In this document: positions 1 through 8,748 of the stretch, in pieces | How the letters are laid out: each line of letters opens with the position of its first letter | Numbering within the stretch: position 1 is the first letter of the stretch | Source of the DNA: Clostridium nigeriense | GTDB lineage: Bacteria > Bacillota > Clostridia > Clostridiales > Clostridiaceae | NCBI RefSeq assembly: GCF_900086595.1 | Contig: NZ_LT575472.1 | Location: forward strand, 2,181,685-2,245,684 | DNA length: 64,000 nt | Direction: 5' to 3' | Notes under the pieces: model-generated | Database searches by the model: none | The model's input: the letters and a program-made list of their open reading frames with translations, nothing else | What the model was told of the DNA's origin: nothing | Translations under genes and position numbers: made by a program

Positions 1-108
1 TATATCAAATTGATGAAAGGTTGAACTTTGATATATTGGTAAAGTAACTGCACCATTATTTTTATCAATAGTTTTTTCACCATGTAGCAACTTAGTTCCA
101 AATCTCAT
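1..108 (-). CDS. Trans-sulfuration PLP enzyme (cystathionine synthase/lyase family), N-terminal part only
   Basis: Reading from the ATG at 108 to the window edge gives about 36 residues beginning MRFGTKLLHG and including the LPIYQSSTF stretch typical of the N-terminus of Cys/Met-metabolism PLP enzymes. The start lies one base after the stop codon of the upstream gene, and its AGGAGG-type ribosome site (complement of 112-119) sits inside the 3' end of that gene, so the two are translationally coupled. The gene continues beyond position 1. It is probably the partner of a cystathionine gamma-synthase/beta-lyase pair or an O-acetylhomoserine sulfhydrylase; the sequence visible here cannot separate these. 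Confidence 0.8.
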   Translation of the reverse strand, partial: MRFGTKLLHGEKTIDKNNGAVTLPIYQSSTFHQFDI

Positions 109-109
109 A

Positions 110-1261
110 CTAATCCTCCAAAACTGATTTTAAATCATTTAATAAATCATTAATACTTTCTATTCCAACAGATAGTCTAAGTAAGTTTTCATCTATTCCT
201 AATTTATCTTTTAATTCCTTTGGAATTTCCGAGTGAGTTTGAGTAAATGGATAAGTAATTAAAGTTTCTACTCCCCCTAAACTTTCTGCAAAGGATATTA
301 TACTTAAATTTTTTAATATATATGGAATTAAGCTTTTATCTTTAACTCTAAAAGATATCATTGACCCAGAACCAGTGGATTGTTTTGAATTTATCTCATG
401 ACCTATATGATCTTCTAAGCCTACATAATATACTTTTTCAACTTTTAAATTTAAATTAAGATATTTTGATATTATTAATGCATTTTCTTGGGCTTTTTCT
501 ACTCTAATATGCAAAGTTTTTATTCCTCTTAAAATAAGCCAAGAATCAAAAGAAGATAATGTTGCTCCTATAGAATTTTGAATTAGCTTTATTTTACTTA
601 AAATATCATTATTATTAGTTACTAAAAAACCTGCTAAAACATCATTATGTCCACCTAAGAATTTAGTACCACTATGAATTACTATGTCAGCTCCAAGAGA
701 TAATGGCTTTTGAAAGTAAGGCGTTAAAAATGTATTATCTACAATTAAAATAAGATTTGAAGCCTTACATATATAAGATATTTCTTTAATATCACTAACC
801 CTCATTAATGGATTAGACGGAGTTTCTATAAATATAGCTTTTGTGTTTTCATAGATGGAATTTTTAATTTCGTCTAATTTTGAAGTGTCTACAAAAGAAG
901 CTTTTATTCCAAAAACACTATATATATCTTTAAATAATCTAAAAGTTCCACCATATAAATCTTCTGAAATTATAATATGATCATTTGGTTTAAATAGATG
1001 AATACAAGCTGATATAGCTGCAACTCCTGTAGAAAATGCTACTGCCCCAATACCATCTTCTAACAAACATAAAGTTCTTTCAACTTCTTCTCTTGTAGGG
1101 TTATTAGTTCTTGAATAATCATACCCTGTACTCTTATTTAACTCTGGGTGCTTAAATGTGGCACTTTGATAAATTGGATAGCTTATTGCTCCTGTTAACT
1201 TATCCCCTCCACTATATCCTCTTACAGATACAGTTTCAAAATCTAATTTTTTTCCTATCAT
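110..1261 (-). CDS. Trans-sulfuration PLP enzyme (cystathionine gamma-synthase / beta-lyase / methionine gamma-lyase family)
   Basis: About 383 residues, the usual length for the Cys/Met-metabolism PLP-dependent family. Visible marks are the LPIYQSATF-like N-terminus (here SYPIYQSATF), the YDYSRTNNPTR substrate-binding motif and SGTKFLGGH, which carries the lysine that forms the Schiff base with PLP. These enzymes act in the cytoplasm on cystathionine or O-acyl-homoserine in methionine/cysteine conversion. The start at 1261 is chosen over an upstream in-frame ATG at 1306 because a GGGGG ribosome site precedes it and the upstream ATG lies in the terminator hairpin of the leader. A SAM-I riboswitch upstream predicts repression when SAM is abundant. 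The exact activity within the family is not resolved. Confidence 0.9.
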   Translation of the reverse strand: MIGKKLDFETVSVRGYSGGDKLTGAISYPIYQSATFKHPELNKSTGYDYSRTNNPTREEVERTLCLLEDGIGAVAFSTGVAAISACIHLFKPNDHIIISEDLYGGTFRLFKDIYSVFGIKASFVDTSKLDEIKNSIYENTKAIFIETPSNPLMRVSDIKEISYICKASNLILIVDNTFLTPYFQKPLSLGADIVIHSGTKFLGGHNDVLAGFLVTNNNDILSKIKLIQNSIGATLSSFDSWLILRGIKTLHIRVEKAQENALIISKYLNLNLKVEKVYYVGLEDHIGHEINSKQSTGSGSMISFRVKDKSLIPYILKNLSIISFAESLGGVETLITYPFTQTHSEIPKELKDKLGIDENLLRLSVGIESINDLLNDLKSVLED

Positions 1262-1287
1262 TATACAATCCCCCTTTTTATAGATAT

Positions 1288-1320
1288 AAAAAAAGAATTC
1301 CTCCAAATAGAAAGAATTCT
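1288..1320 (-). terminator. SAM-riboswitch expression-platform terminator
   Basis: On the minus strand an AAGAATTC / GAATTCTT stem with a loop of about 13 bases is followed by a run of T. It lies between the SAM-I aptamer and the ribosome binding site of the PLP-enzyme gene, where an S-box intrinsic terminator is expected. Confidence 0.85.
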
Positions 1321-1350
1321 TATATAAAAATTATTAAATTTTATATTTTT

Positions 1351-1450
1351 CTCTTATTTCTCAGATAATCTGTTGGACTTAGCACCACATTTAGATATAA
1401 ATAGGTTGCTGGGTTTCATAGGGCCAGTCCCTCCACCACTCTTAATAAGA
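1351..1450 (-). promoter_or_regulatory. SAM-I (S-box) riboswitch aptamer
   Basis: On the minus strand the leader contains the conserved S-box series: a P1 5' strand (CTTATTAAGAG), then GGTGGAGGGACTGGCCC, ATGAAACCCAGCAACC and a distal GGTGCTAA segment, closed by AATAAGAG pairing with the 5' strand. These are the conserved core elements of SAM-I riboswitches. Binding of S-adenosylmethionine would favour the terminator at 1288-1320 and switch off the two downstream trans-sulfuration genes. Confidence 0.95.
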
Positions 1451-1468
1451 TAATATTTAATTAAAATA

Positions 1469-1497
1469 ATTATATAGTATAATTATTTTATAATCAA
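1469..1497 (-). promoter_or_regulatory. Sigma-A type promoter of the S-box leader
   Basis: On the minus strand TTGATT (1492-1497) and a perfect TATAAT (1469-1474) are separated by 17 bases, just upstream of the SAM-I aptamer. Spacing and position fit the promoter of the riboswitch-controlled operon. Confidence 0.7.
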
Positions 1498-1621
1498 GAA
1501 TATTTTTCCATATTAATTTTAAAATTATTAATTTTTCCTGATTAAAAATTATTCTTATAGAAATACTTATTTATTTAATATAAAATAAGTAAAGTAAGAC
1601 TTTATTTTTGGAGGAAATGAA

Positions 1622-3442
1622 ATGAAAGATTTTTTTAAAAAGCTTATATATAATAATTGGCTATTTGTAGCAATGGTTTTAATTATACAAGGAAAATCTA
1701 TGTTATTGCTTTCTATGCTTAGAGCTACAAATTCATCAGGAATTGATTTTAAAACTATGTATTTTGGAGTTCCAGCTATTGGAGCTCATATATTAATTAT
1801 ATGCCTTATATTTAGTATTATTTATTTATTTAAATACAAAGGAAAAATAAGAACAGCTATATACTTAGATCTTATAATTAGCCTATTGTTTTTATTTGAT
1901 ATTTGGTATTACAGAGCTAATGGTACATTTTTATCAATAAGACATTTATTACATCCTGAAATTTTCAATCCTATTGGTAAGAGTTTACTTAACTTTAAAT
2001 TAGTAGATTTATTTTTCTTTATTGATTTTCTGATTTTCTACATATTGTTTAAGTTTAACAAAGTTAGAGACTTTAAAGATAATTCTAAATTCACAATAAG
2101 ATTAATAAAGACCTTATCTATTTTTATCTTAAGTGGTGGTATAGTTTATCTTTCTCATTATTGTATAGATATTAAAGGTTTAGTACCTAATCAATCATTT
2201 TTTAGATTATCTTGGGCTCCTTTCCAAACATATAGTGATATGAGTCCTTTAGGATACCATGGCTTTGATTTATCCTATTATACTGGTGTTAGTAAAGAAT
2301 TAACTGCTGAAGAAGTAAATGAAGTTAAAAGTTGGTTTGAAAATAACAAAGAAAATATTGAAGATAATAAATATGCTGGTTATTTAAAAGGAAAAAATTT
2401 AATTGCAATACAAGTTGAGTCACTAGAAAACTTTGTAATTAATCAAAAAGTTAATGGACAAGAAATAACACCAACATTAAATAAACTACTATCAAACAGC
2501 TTATATTTTGATAATATTTATGAGCAAAATAACTCTGGAACTAGTTCAGATGCTGACTTGATGGTTAATACCTCCATTTTTCCTGTTAGAAATCATAGTA
2601 CCTTCCCAACATACCCATGGACTAAATATAATAGTCTACAACAGCTTTTAAATGAAGAAGGTTATACAACAATTTCTACTCATGCAGAACTCCCAGGAAG
2701 TTGGAATTGGGCTGAGCCTCATAAAGCATTTGAAACAAATAAGATTTGGGACATAAAAGAGTTCAATTTAGATGAAGTTATAGGACTTGGATTATCTGAT
2801 GAATCTTATTTAAAGCAACTTGCTAATAAGTTAAAAAATGAAGAGAATCCATTTTATACCTTTGTAGCAACCTTAACTAGCCATGGGCCTTTTGAAATTC
2901 CTCAAGATAAAAAATTATTAGATTTACCAAAAGAATTAGATGAAAATATGTTAGGAGCTTATTTCCAAAGTATTAGATATACAGATGAAGCTATTAAATT
3001 ATTTATAGAAGAACTTGATAAAAATGGACAACTTGATAACACAGTTTTAATGATTTATGGAGATCATTGTGGAGTTCATAAATTTTATGAAGACTTAATA
3101 ACAGATGCGCCTCTAGAAGGAGATTGGTGGAAAGATAATCATAAAGAAATACCTTTTATCATATATAACAAAGATATAAAAGGAGAAATAATTTCTAATG
3201 TTGGCGGACAAGTTGACTTTTTACCAACTATCTCATATCTATTAGGGGTTGAAAAAGAAAAATTTCAAGACACATCTATGGGACGTATTTTAGTTAACAC
3301 CAATAGAAATTCAACTATATTAAATGACGGTGAAATTAAAGGTTCTCCAAAAGACGAAAATGAAGAAAAACATTTAAAAGATGTTTTTAAAATAGCAGAT
3401 ATGATTATTCAAGGAGATTATTTTAAAATTAAAACTAATTAG
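1622..3442 (+). CDS. LTA-synthase-type phosphoglycerol transferase (sulfatase fold)
   Basis: A 606-residue membrane enzyme. About five hydrophobic segments fill residues 10-190, followed by an extracellular sulfatase-fold domain. The catalytic threonine motif NNSGTSSDAD (Thr about 307) and the metal-binding GDHCGVH motif (about 480-486) are visible. Family members move glycerol phosphate from phosphatidylglycerol onto lipoteichoic acid or a related polymer. A GGAGG site precedes the ATG and a strong hairpin terminator follows, so it is monocistronic. Clostridia carry several paralogues; whether this is the main LTA synthase or an accessory one cannot be decided from sequence. Confidence 0.88.
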   Translation: MKDFFKKLIYNNWLFVAMVLIIQGKSMLLLSMLRATNSSGIDFKTMYFGVPAIGAHILIICLIFSIIYLFKYKGKIRTAIYLDLIISLLFLFDIWYYRANGTFLSIRHLLHPEIFNPIGKSLLNFKLVDLFFFIDFLIFYILFKFNKVRDFKDNSKFTIRLIKTLSIFILSGGIVYLSHYCIDIKGLVPNQSFFRLSWAPFQTYSDMSPLGYHGFDLSYYTGVSKELTAEEVNEVKSWFENNKENIEDNKYAGYLKGKNLIAIQVESLENFVINQKVNGQEITPTLNKLLSNSLYFDNIYEQNNSGTSSDADLMVNTSIFPVRNHSTFPTYPWTKYNSLQQLLNEEGYTTISTHAELPGSWNWAEPHKAFETNKIWDIKEFNLDEVIGLGLSDESYLKQLANKLKNEENPFYTFVATLTSHGPFEIPQDKKLLDLPKELDENMLGAYFQSIRYTDEAIKLFIEELDKNGQLDNTVLMIYGDHCGVHKFYEDLITDAPLEGDWWKDNHKEIPFIIYNKDIKGEIISNVGGQVDFLPTISYLLGVEKEKFQDTSMGRILVNTNRNSTILNDGEIKGSPKDENEEKHLKDVFKIADMIIQGDYFKIKTN

Positions 3443-3446
3443 ACAT

Positions 3447-3488
3447 AAAAGCACTACCATTAAAGAATATGGTAGTGCTTTTTATTTT
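3447..3488 (+). terminator. Intrinsic terminator of the LTA-synthase-like gene
   Basis: A 14-bp stem (AAAAGCACTACCAT / ATGGTAGTGCTTTT) with a short loop and T-rich tail begins a few bases after the stop codon at 3442. Confidence 0.9.
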
Positions 3489-3519
3489 TAGGAGATCTAT
3501 TAGTAAAAATCTACTTACA

Positions 3520-4227
3520 TTATTTAAATTTTATATAAGAGATTACTATTACACAAAATGCAATAACTAAAATACTTATTGGTATAACCATATTTATACT
3601 GTTTTTACTACTTAATAAATCTTTATTTATATTTTCACTATTTGTTTCATTTTCAACTATATCATTTTTATTGTTATTTAAATCTTCATTGTTTAACTTT
3701 TCTTTGTCAGTATTATTAATATTACTATCTATATTATCTAATATTTCCTCACTATCTATACTAGCCAAAACTTCCAAAGTTGAAATATTAGTATTATCTT
3801 TAATAGCTTGAAAATACTTTTTTATATCACTTACATTACCGCTGAATATATTAGTTCCATTAGCCTTTTCTTTAAGAGTAAAATCTCCATTTTTAATACT
3901 AAAGTCTATTTTTAAATTTAAGCTATTTGCAATTACACTAAAATTTTTATATATCTTTAATATTTCCTTTAATTTATACTCTTTAAAGGATGTCTTTCCC
4001 TTTATATCTTCAGAAATACTTTTGCTCTTCTCAGAAATTTCTTCTATGTCTTCCTCTGTCAAATCTAAATTATTAATATAATCAATTAAATTTTTAATAT
4101 CTATATTAGTGTTTATGTTTTCTATTTTTGATGATATAGCAAAATTATATGAAATACGTATCTTATCACAAATAAGGAATATAAAAATACCTAATATAAT
4201 AAATAATATTATTTTACTTTTTTTCAT
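3520..4227 (-). CDS. Unrecognised membrane-anchored protein with N- and C-terminal hydrophobic segments
   Basis: A 235-residue protein with a hydrophobic segment at about 5-22 and another at about 212-231, ending in a short basic tail (SYIKFK). The middle is acidic, rich in Lys, Asn, Ile and Ser, and includes an Asn/Asp-rich low-complexity stretch at about 165-205. This looks like a surface-exposed domain held by one or two membrane helices. No family is recognised. An AGGGGG-type ribosome site lies just before the ATG. It stands between convergent ltaS-like and nitroreductase transcription and shows no obvious operon partner. Confidence 0.7.
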   Translation of the reverse strand: MKKSKIILFIILGIFIFLICDKIRISYNFAISSKIENINTNIDIKNLIDYINNLDLTEEDIEEISEKSKSISEDIKGKTSFKEYKLKEILKIYKNFSVIANSLNLKIDFSIKNGDFTLKEKANGTNIFSGNVSDIKKYFQAIKDNTNISTLEVLASIDSEEILDNIDSNINNTDKEKLNNEDLNNNKNDIVENETNSENINKDLLSSKNSINMVIPISILVIAFCVIVISYIKFK

Positions 4228-4360
4228 TTAAGCACCCCCTTATTTATTAAGAGTATTGACACTTAAATTAGAACTTAAACACTTATCAAATTTACATTAT
4301 TTCCCAGAAAATAATATAAACTTAAAAATTATAATCTAATCTTTAAGTCTATATAACTTT

Positions 4361-5140
4361 TTAAATTTTATTTCCACACCATTCATCTAAGGCTAATTTA
4401 ACTGATCTTGTCATTTCCTTAGAGAATTCTGATTTTACTTTCATATTATAATGGTACTGAGCATAGTTTTTAGCATTATATTTATTTGCATTTACAAATA
4501 ACTTATCTCTTTCCTTAAACATATCTTTAATATCATCTTTACTCAATTCTTTATATTCTTCATCAAATATAACATAATTCTTTTTAAACCTATCTTTTAA
4601 TGGAATATGATATCCTTCAGGATAATACCCTAAAGTTAACATAGTCACTGGATAAACATATTTAGGTAAATTCAATAATTTTTTATGATATTCATAGTTT
4701 TCCATAATATCACCAATATAACAAGATCCTACCCCTAGACTTTCTGCTGCTATAACTGCATTTTCCGCTGCTATTAATGCATCTTGAGTTGCTAGTATAA
4801 AATTCCCCTCACTTGGGCCTTCAAAATATTCACCCTTTTCAGCCATAAATTCTTTAGTATCATTATACTGGTAGTATTTATACCATTTACTAAAATCAGC
4901 TAAAAAAATAAGCAAAACAGGTGCATTTTTAATAAATGGTTGATTATCACAACTAATTGATAATTTTTCCTTAGTTTCTTTCTTCCTTATAACTATTATA
5001 GAATAAGACATCATATTTCCTGCTGTAGGCGCCCTCATAGAAGATCTTAAAATAACCTCTAGATCTTCTTTTGAAATATCTTTTTCAGCATACTTTCTTA
5101 ATGAACCCCTTTTTAATATTGTACTTATTGTTTCATTCAT
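4361..5140 (-). CDS. Nitroreductase-family flavoprotein
   Basis: A 259-residue FMN-dependent nitroreductase-fold protein. The N-terminal ISTILKRGSLRKY, the MRAPTAGNMMSYSIIVI flavin-binding stretch and the central AAESLGVGSCYIGDI segment are characteristic. The family reduces nitro compounds, quinones or flavins with NAD(P)H in the cytoplasm; the substrate is unknown here. The start at 5140 is preferred over the in-frame ATG at 5155 because a GGGGGG ribosome site sits 7 bases before it and overlaps the upstream codons. It is probably cotranscribed with the 115-residue gene ending at 5159. The C-terminal extension (about 190-259, charged) is longer than in minimal nitroreductases. Confidence 0.88.
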   Translation of the reverse strand: MNETISTILKRGSLRKYAEKDISKEDLEVILRSSMRAPTAGNMMSYSIIVIRKKETKEKLSISCDNQPFIKNAPVLLIFLADFSKWYKYYQYNDTKEFMAEKGEYFEGPSEGNFILATQDALIAAENAVIAAESLGVGSCYIGDIMENYEYHKKLLNLPKYVYPVTMLTLGYYPEGYHIPLKDRFKKNYVIFDEEYKELSKDDIKDMFKERDKLFVNANKYNAKNYAQYHYNMKVKSEFSKEMTRSVKLALDEWCGNKI

Positions 5141-5158
5141 ATAAGTTCCCCCCAATAT

Positions 5159-5506
5159 TTATTTTAGTCTATAGACTACTTCTAATCCATATTTATTTAA
5201 TAACTCTAAATCTAACTCCTTTTTAAACTCCATTAGCTGACTTAAAATTATATTTCCTTCTGTTTTATAACTTAGTATCTTACCATTTGACTCATATTTA
5301 AAATCACTCCAAGTCCAAAGGTGAACTGTTCCCTCTATTGCTTTTATTTCATATATATAATTATTAGACATTAATATATATTGAGATATTAGTAAGCGTC
5401 TATTATTTTTATCATAAATAAACTCCTTGGAATAACCCTTAATTATATCTCTTAAATAATTATCTAAGTTTGAATAATTAATATATATATCCTTAAACTT
5501 TCCCAT
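5159..5506 (-). CDS. Unrecognised 115-residue protein
   Basis: A small protein rich in aromatic and charged residues (e.g. TVHLWTWSDFKY) without signal peptide or membrane segment. It lies directly upstream of the nitroreductase gene, 18 bases from its chosen start, on the same strand, so the two probably form an operon. No family recognised. Confidence 0.6.
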   Translation of the reverse strand: MGKFKDIYINYSNLDNYLRDIIKGYSKEFIYDKNNRRLLISQYILMSNNYIYEIKAIEGTVHLWTWSDFKYESNGKILSYKTEGNIILSQLMEFKKELDLELLNKYGLEVVYRLK

Positions 5507-5575
5507 TTAAATACTCCATAAATATATTGCTTATAGTTATTATACCACTATTTTATTATTATTTCTTTATCAAGT

Positions 5576-5619
5576 ATAAAAAAGATACTGCAATACAAAA
5601 GATTTTGATTGCAGTATCT
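5576..5619 (-). terminator. Terminator downstream of the M32 carboxypeptidase gene
   Basis: A 12-bp perfect stem (AGATACTGCAAT / ATTGCAGTATCT) follows the stop codon at 5625 on the minus strand and ends in a T run. Confidence 0.88.
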
Positions 5620-5624
5620 GAAAT

Positions 5625-7130
5625 TTATTCTACATCATAAATTTTATAATACTTATTCTTTAAATAATCTATGAAATACTTAGGATTAAGTTCTTCTCCA
5701 GTAACTCTTTTTATTAGTTCTTCTGGAGTATAAATTGCACCGTGAAAATGCACCTTTTCATTTAACCATTTAGTTATCTCAGTAAGATTACCATTTTTAA
5801 CTTCTTCCATTATATTTGGATTTTCCTTTAGTAATGTATTAAACATTTGCGCCCCATATAAATTACCTAAAGCATAACTTGGAAAATATCCAAAGGAACC
5901 ATCTGACCAATGCATATCCTGAAGAATACCTTCAGCATCATTTTTAGGTTCTACTCCTAAATATTCCTTATACTTCTTATTCCATAAGTCTTTAAGCTCA
6001 CTTACTGAAATTCTTCCGTTTATCAACTCTTTTTCAATTTCATATCTAATAATAATATGAAGACCATAGGTTAATTCATCTGCTTCTGTTCTTATTAAAG
6101 ATGTTTCAACATAGTTCATAGCTTCATAGAATTCATCTAAAGTAACATCTTTAAAATCTTCAAAATATTTTTTAGCTACAGGTAAAAGATATGAACAAAA
6201 TCCTTTACTTCTTCCTAATATATTTTCATAAAATCTAGATTGAGATTCATGGATAGCCATTGAAGCTCCAGTTTGCAAGCCTGTACACTCTAGATCATCA
6301 CTAATATTTTGTTCATAAATACCATGCCCACCTTCATGAATTGTGCTAAATAAAGCTGATGTAAATTCATCTTCATGGTAGTTAGTAGTTAATCTAACAT
6401 CCTTATTACCAAAGTTAGTTGTAAATGGGTGAACACTAACATCTAATCTACCAGCTTCCATATCAAAGCCTATTTTCTCTAATATATATAGTGATAAATC
6501 TTTTTGCTTATTAGCATCAAAATGTCCATATAAGAAATCACGATTTAATTTCTTTTTACTTTCCTTAATCTTATTTAATACTTCTAGTATTCCATCTCTT
6601 AACTCAGAGAATATTTTATCTAATTTTTCAGTAGTAAGTCCTAATTCATATTTATCTAATAAAGTATCATATTTATCATCTTTATATCCCCAGTATTCTA
6701 TAAACTCCTTTTGGAATTCAACTACCTTTTCTAAATAAGGCTTAAATATTTCAAAATCATTGGCATCTTTTGCTTTTTCCCAAGCTAATTCTGAATTACT
6801 GCAAAGTCCAACATAAGCAACGTATTTATCTTCTGGTATCTTTTTAGTTTCATTATAGTTTCTTTCTAACTCTTCAAGCATTCTCTTTTCAATTAAACTC
6901 ATTTCATTCTTATAAGGTGTTAAATCCTTAATAAATTCTTCTATTTTAGGACTAGTAATCATTTTAAAGCTTTCACCTGATAAATACTCAAGTACCTTAG
7001 CTCTTGATTCACCAGCTTTACTAGGAATATTAGTTCTCATATCCCAATAAATTAATCCTATAGCTTGTACTAGTTTTTCGTGTTGGCCTAAATAAGATTT
7101 TAACTCATCTATTTTATACTTTAACTCCAT
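5625..7130 (-). CDS. M32 metallocarboxypeptidase (carboxypeptidase Taq family)
   Basis: A 501-residue cytoplasmic protein, the normal length for M32 carboxypeptidases. The zinc-binding HEGGH motif lies at about residue 265 (TIHEGGHGIYEQN), followed by the family motif HESQSRFYEN with the downstream Glu ligand, and the GTGASM-like segment appears as GLQTGASMAIHESQ. These enzymes remove C-terminal amino acids from peptides in a metal-dependent way. It is flanked by its own terminator and shows no operon partners, consistent with a peptide-recycling role. Confidence 0.95.
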   Translation of the reverse strand: MELKYKIDELKSYLGQHEKLVQAIGLIYWDMRTNIPSKAGESRAKVLEYLSGESFKMITSPKIEEFIKDLTPYKNEMSLIEKRMLEELERNYNETKKIPEDKYVAYVGLCSNSELAWEKAKDANDFEIFKPYLEKVVEFQKEFIEYWGYKDDKYDTLLDKYELGLTTEKLDKIFSELRDGILEVLNKIKESKKKLNRDFLYGHFDANKQKDLSLYILEKIGFDMEAGRLDVSVHPFTTNFGNKDVRLTTNYHEDEFTSALFSTIHEGGHGIYEQNISDDLECTGLQTGASMAIHESQSRFYENILGRSKGFCSYLLPVAKKYFEDFKDVTLDEFYEAMNYVETSLIRTEADELTYGLHIIIRYEIEKELINGRISVSELKDLWNKKYKEYLGVEPKNDAEGILQDMHWSDGSFGYFPSYALGNLYGAQMFNTLLKENPNIMEEVKNGNLTEITKWLNEKVHFHGAIYTPEELIKRVTGEELNPKYFIDYLKNKYYKIYDVE

Positions 7131-7212
7131 ATTATTCCTCCTATATAACTTTAATTTATTATAAATATACCATATTTTATATTTATATGAAAATTATTTA
7201 TATAGTTTTATA

Positions 7213-7257
7213 TATAAATAAAGACATCATATAGTTTAAAACTACATGATGTCTTTA
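7213..7257 (-). terminator. Terminator of the minus-strand DUF1657 gene
   Basis: An 18-bp near-perfect stem (AAAGACATCAT... / ...ATGATGTCTTT) with T-rich tail immediately follows the stop codon at 7260. Confidence 0.85.
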
Positions 7258-7259
7258 TT

Positions 7260-7472
7260 TTATTTATTATATTGGGGTTCTTGTTGCTTTACAAAATCAA
7301 GTCTTGCTTGAAGGGATTTTTCAACTCCATCCATTGTACTAGCCAGTTGATTAAACATTTGCTTTGCCTCTTCATTATCTGTATCTAAAGAAAAAGTCTT
7401 CATATCAGCTGCTAATCCTTTTGCACTTGCTAAAGCTGTTTCAAGTTTAGTTCCTGTTGGCATTATATTCAC
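7260..7472 (-). CDS. DUF1657 small spore-associated protein
   Basis: A 70-residue helical protein. LETALASAKGLAADMKTF, SLDTDNEEAKQMF and the QQEPQYNK tail match the DUF1657 pattern. DUF1657 proteins are small, found in endospore formers and often encoded with spoVA genes. It is divergent from the plus-strand DUF1657/spoVA operon that begins 186 bp away. A GGGAGTGAA site precedes the ATG. Molecular function is unknown; a spore role is inferred from family and context. Confidence 0.85.
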   Translation of the reverse strand: MNIMPTGTKLETALASAKGLAADMKTFSLDTDNEEAKQMFNQLASTMDGVEKSLQARLDFVKQQEPQYNK

Positions 7473-7657
7473 TCCCTATAAATTTATTTACTTATATATT
7501 TTTCTTCATTAAATTTTTAAATATTCTATATTACTACTATGAAATATCTTCCTTTTAAAACATTAATAATTATTTCTAGTAAGTAATGAATTAAAATTAC
7601 TCATAAAGGTTAAAGTAAGCTAGTAAGGAATTTTATTAATATAAAGGAGATTTATAT

Positions 7658-7864
7658 ATGACTACTATTGCAAAAGTAAAACAAACCTTAGCTATTCTTA
7701 AAGGAGCTGAATCTACTTTGGAAATATACTCTATTCAAGAGAGAAATGAAGAAGCAAAAAATATCTATGCTGAAACATCAAAAGAAATTAATAAAATTAA
7801 AAAAGATTTAGAAAAAAGAATTAGCTTTATGGAATTTGAAGAACCACAATACAAAGGTAACTAA
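7658..7864 (+). CDS. DUF1657 small protein, first gene of the spoVA-type operon
   Basis: A 68-residue protein aligning with the divergent DUF1657 gene: an N-terminal helix (VKQTLAILKGAESTLEIYS), then RNEEAKNIYAE and the shared EEPQYKG tail. It lacks the SLDTDN motif of its relatives (here SIQERNEEAK). An AAAGGAGA site lies 8 bases before the ATG. It is 12 bp upstream of the YetF-like gene and opens an operon running through spoVAE, suggesting forespore expression; no sigma-G promoter could be assigned with confidence. Confidence 0.83.
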   Translation: MTTIAKVKQTLAILKGAESTLEIYSIQERNEEAKNIYAETSKEINKIKKDLEKRISFMEFEEPQYKGN

Positions 7865-7876
7865 GTGAGGTGAACT

Positions 7877-8737
7877 ATGAATACTTGGTTAATTATATTC
7901 TTTAAATCAATAGTTTTATTTTTTATAGCATTAGTTATTACAAAATATATGAAAAGGAAGACAATCTCTAGATTTACGCCCTTTGATTTTATTTCATACA
8001 CAATAATTGCAATAATAATTTCTTTAATGTCTTTAAATTTAATAAATAACTTTTATTTTGGATTAATATCATTAGCTATTTGGACATTTATGCCTCTAAT
8101 TTTAGATTATGCAGAAATGAAAAGTAAAACTATATATAATATCTTACACGGAAAAGAACGTGTTCTAATAAAAAACGGTAAAATTATGGAAGATAACTTA
8201 TCTAAAGAAAGAATAACAGGACAAGAATTCTTACAGCAAATGCGTTCTAAAAGTGCATTTAATTTAGCTGATGTTGAATTTGCCCTAATGGAATCAAATG
8301 GTGATATAAATATAAGCCTAAAGGCTGATAAAAAGCCTGTTACTTCTTATGATTTAGGAAAAAAAGTAGCTCCTAAAACTGAACCACAAACAGTTATCTT
8401 AGATGGAAATATTCTAAATGAAGGCCTTACAAATGCTGGATTGAGCCAAGGATGGCTTACAACCCAATTAGAAGTTCAAGGAGTTACTCTTGAAAATGTT
8501 TTTCTTGCTCAAGTAGACTCTTCTGGAGATTTATATTTAGATCTTTATGATGATATGATACAAGTTCCTAAAGCTGAGGTTAAAGAAATGTTATATGCAA
8601 GTATTGAAAAATGTCAATCAGATCTTATGTCATATTCATTAGATACTGATAATTTAGAAGCTAAAGATATGTACTATAAAAATTCAAAAAAATTAGATGA
8701 AATACTAAAGAAATTAGAACCATACTTATTACGTTAG
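7877..8737 (+). CDS. YetF-like DUF421 membrane protein fused to a C-terminal DUF1657 segment
   Basis: A 286-residue protein. Residues 5-80 hold about three hydrophobic helices; about 85-225 form the soluble DUF421/YetF domain (e.g. LIKNGKIMEDNLSKERITGQEFLQQMRSK region, and TQLEVQGVTLENVFLAQVDS). The last 50 residues (MLYASIEKCQSDLMSYSL...DNLEAKDMYYK) repeat the DUF1657 pattern including SLDTDN. The same domain fusion accompanies spoVA2mob-type operons in bacilli, where the cluster is linked to high spore heat resistance and altered germination. It lies between DUF1657 and spoVAC with 11-12 bp gaps, so it is operonic. Confidence 0.85.
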   Translation: MNTWLIIFFKSIVLFFIALVITKYMKRKTISRFTPFDFISYTIIAIIISLMSLNLINNFYFGLISLAIWTFMPLILDYAEMKSKTIYNILHGKERVLIKNGKIMEDNLSKERITGQEFLQQMRSKSAFNLADVEFALMESNGDINISLKADKKPVTSYDLGKKVAPKTEPQTVILDGNILNEGLTNAGLSQGWLTTQLEVQGVTLENVFLAQVDSSGDLYLDLYDDMIQVPKAEVKEMLYASIEKCQSDLMSYSLDTDNLEAKDMYYKNSKKLDEILKKLEPYLLR

Positions 8738-8748
8738 AAGGTGAAAAT

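Noticed and set aside
1156..1368. Plus-strand 70-codon frame across the riboswitch region
   Set aside because: It lies antisense to the PLP-enzyme start and the terminator hairpin and has no ribosome site.
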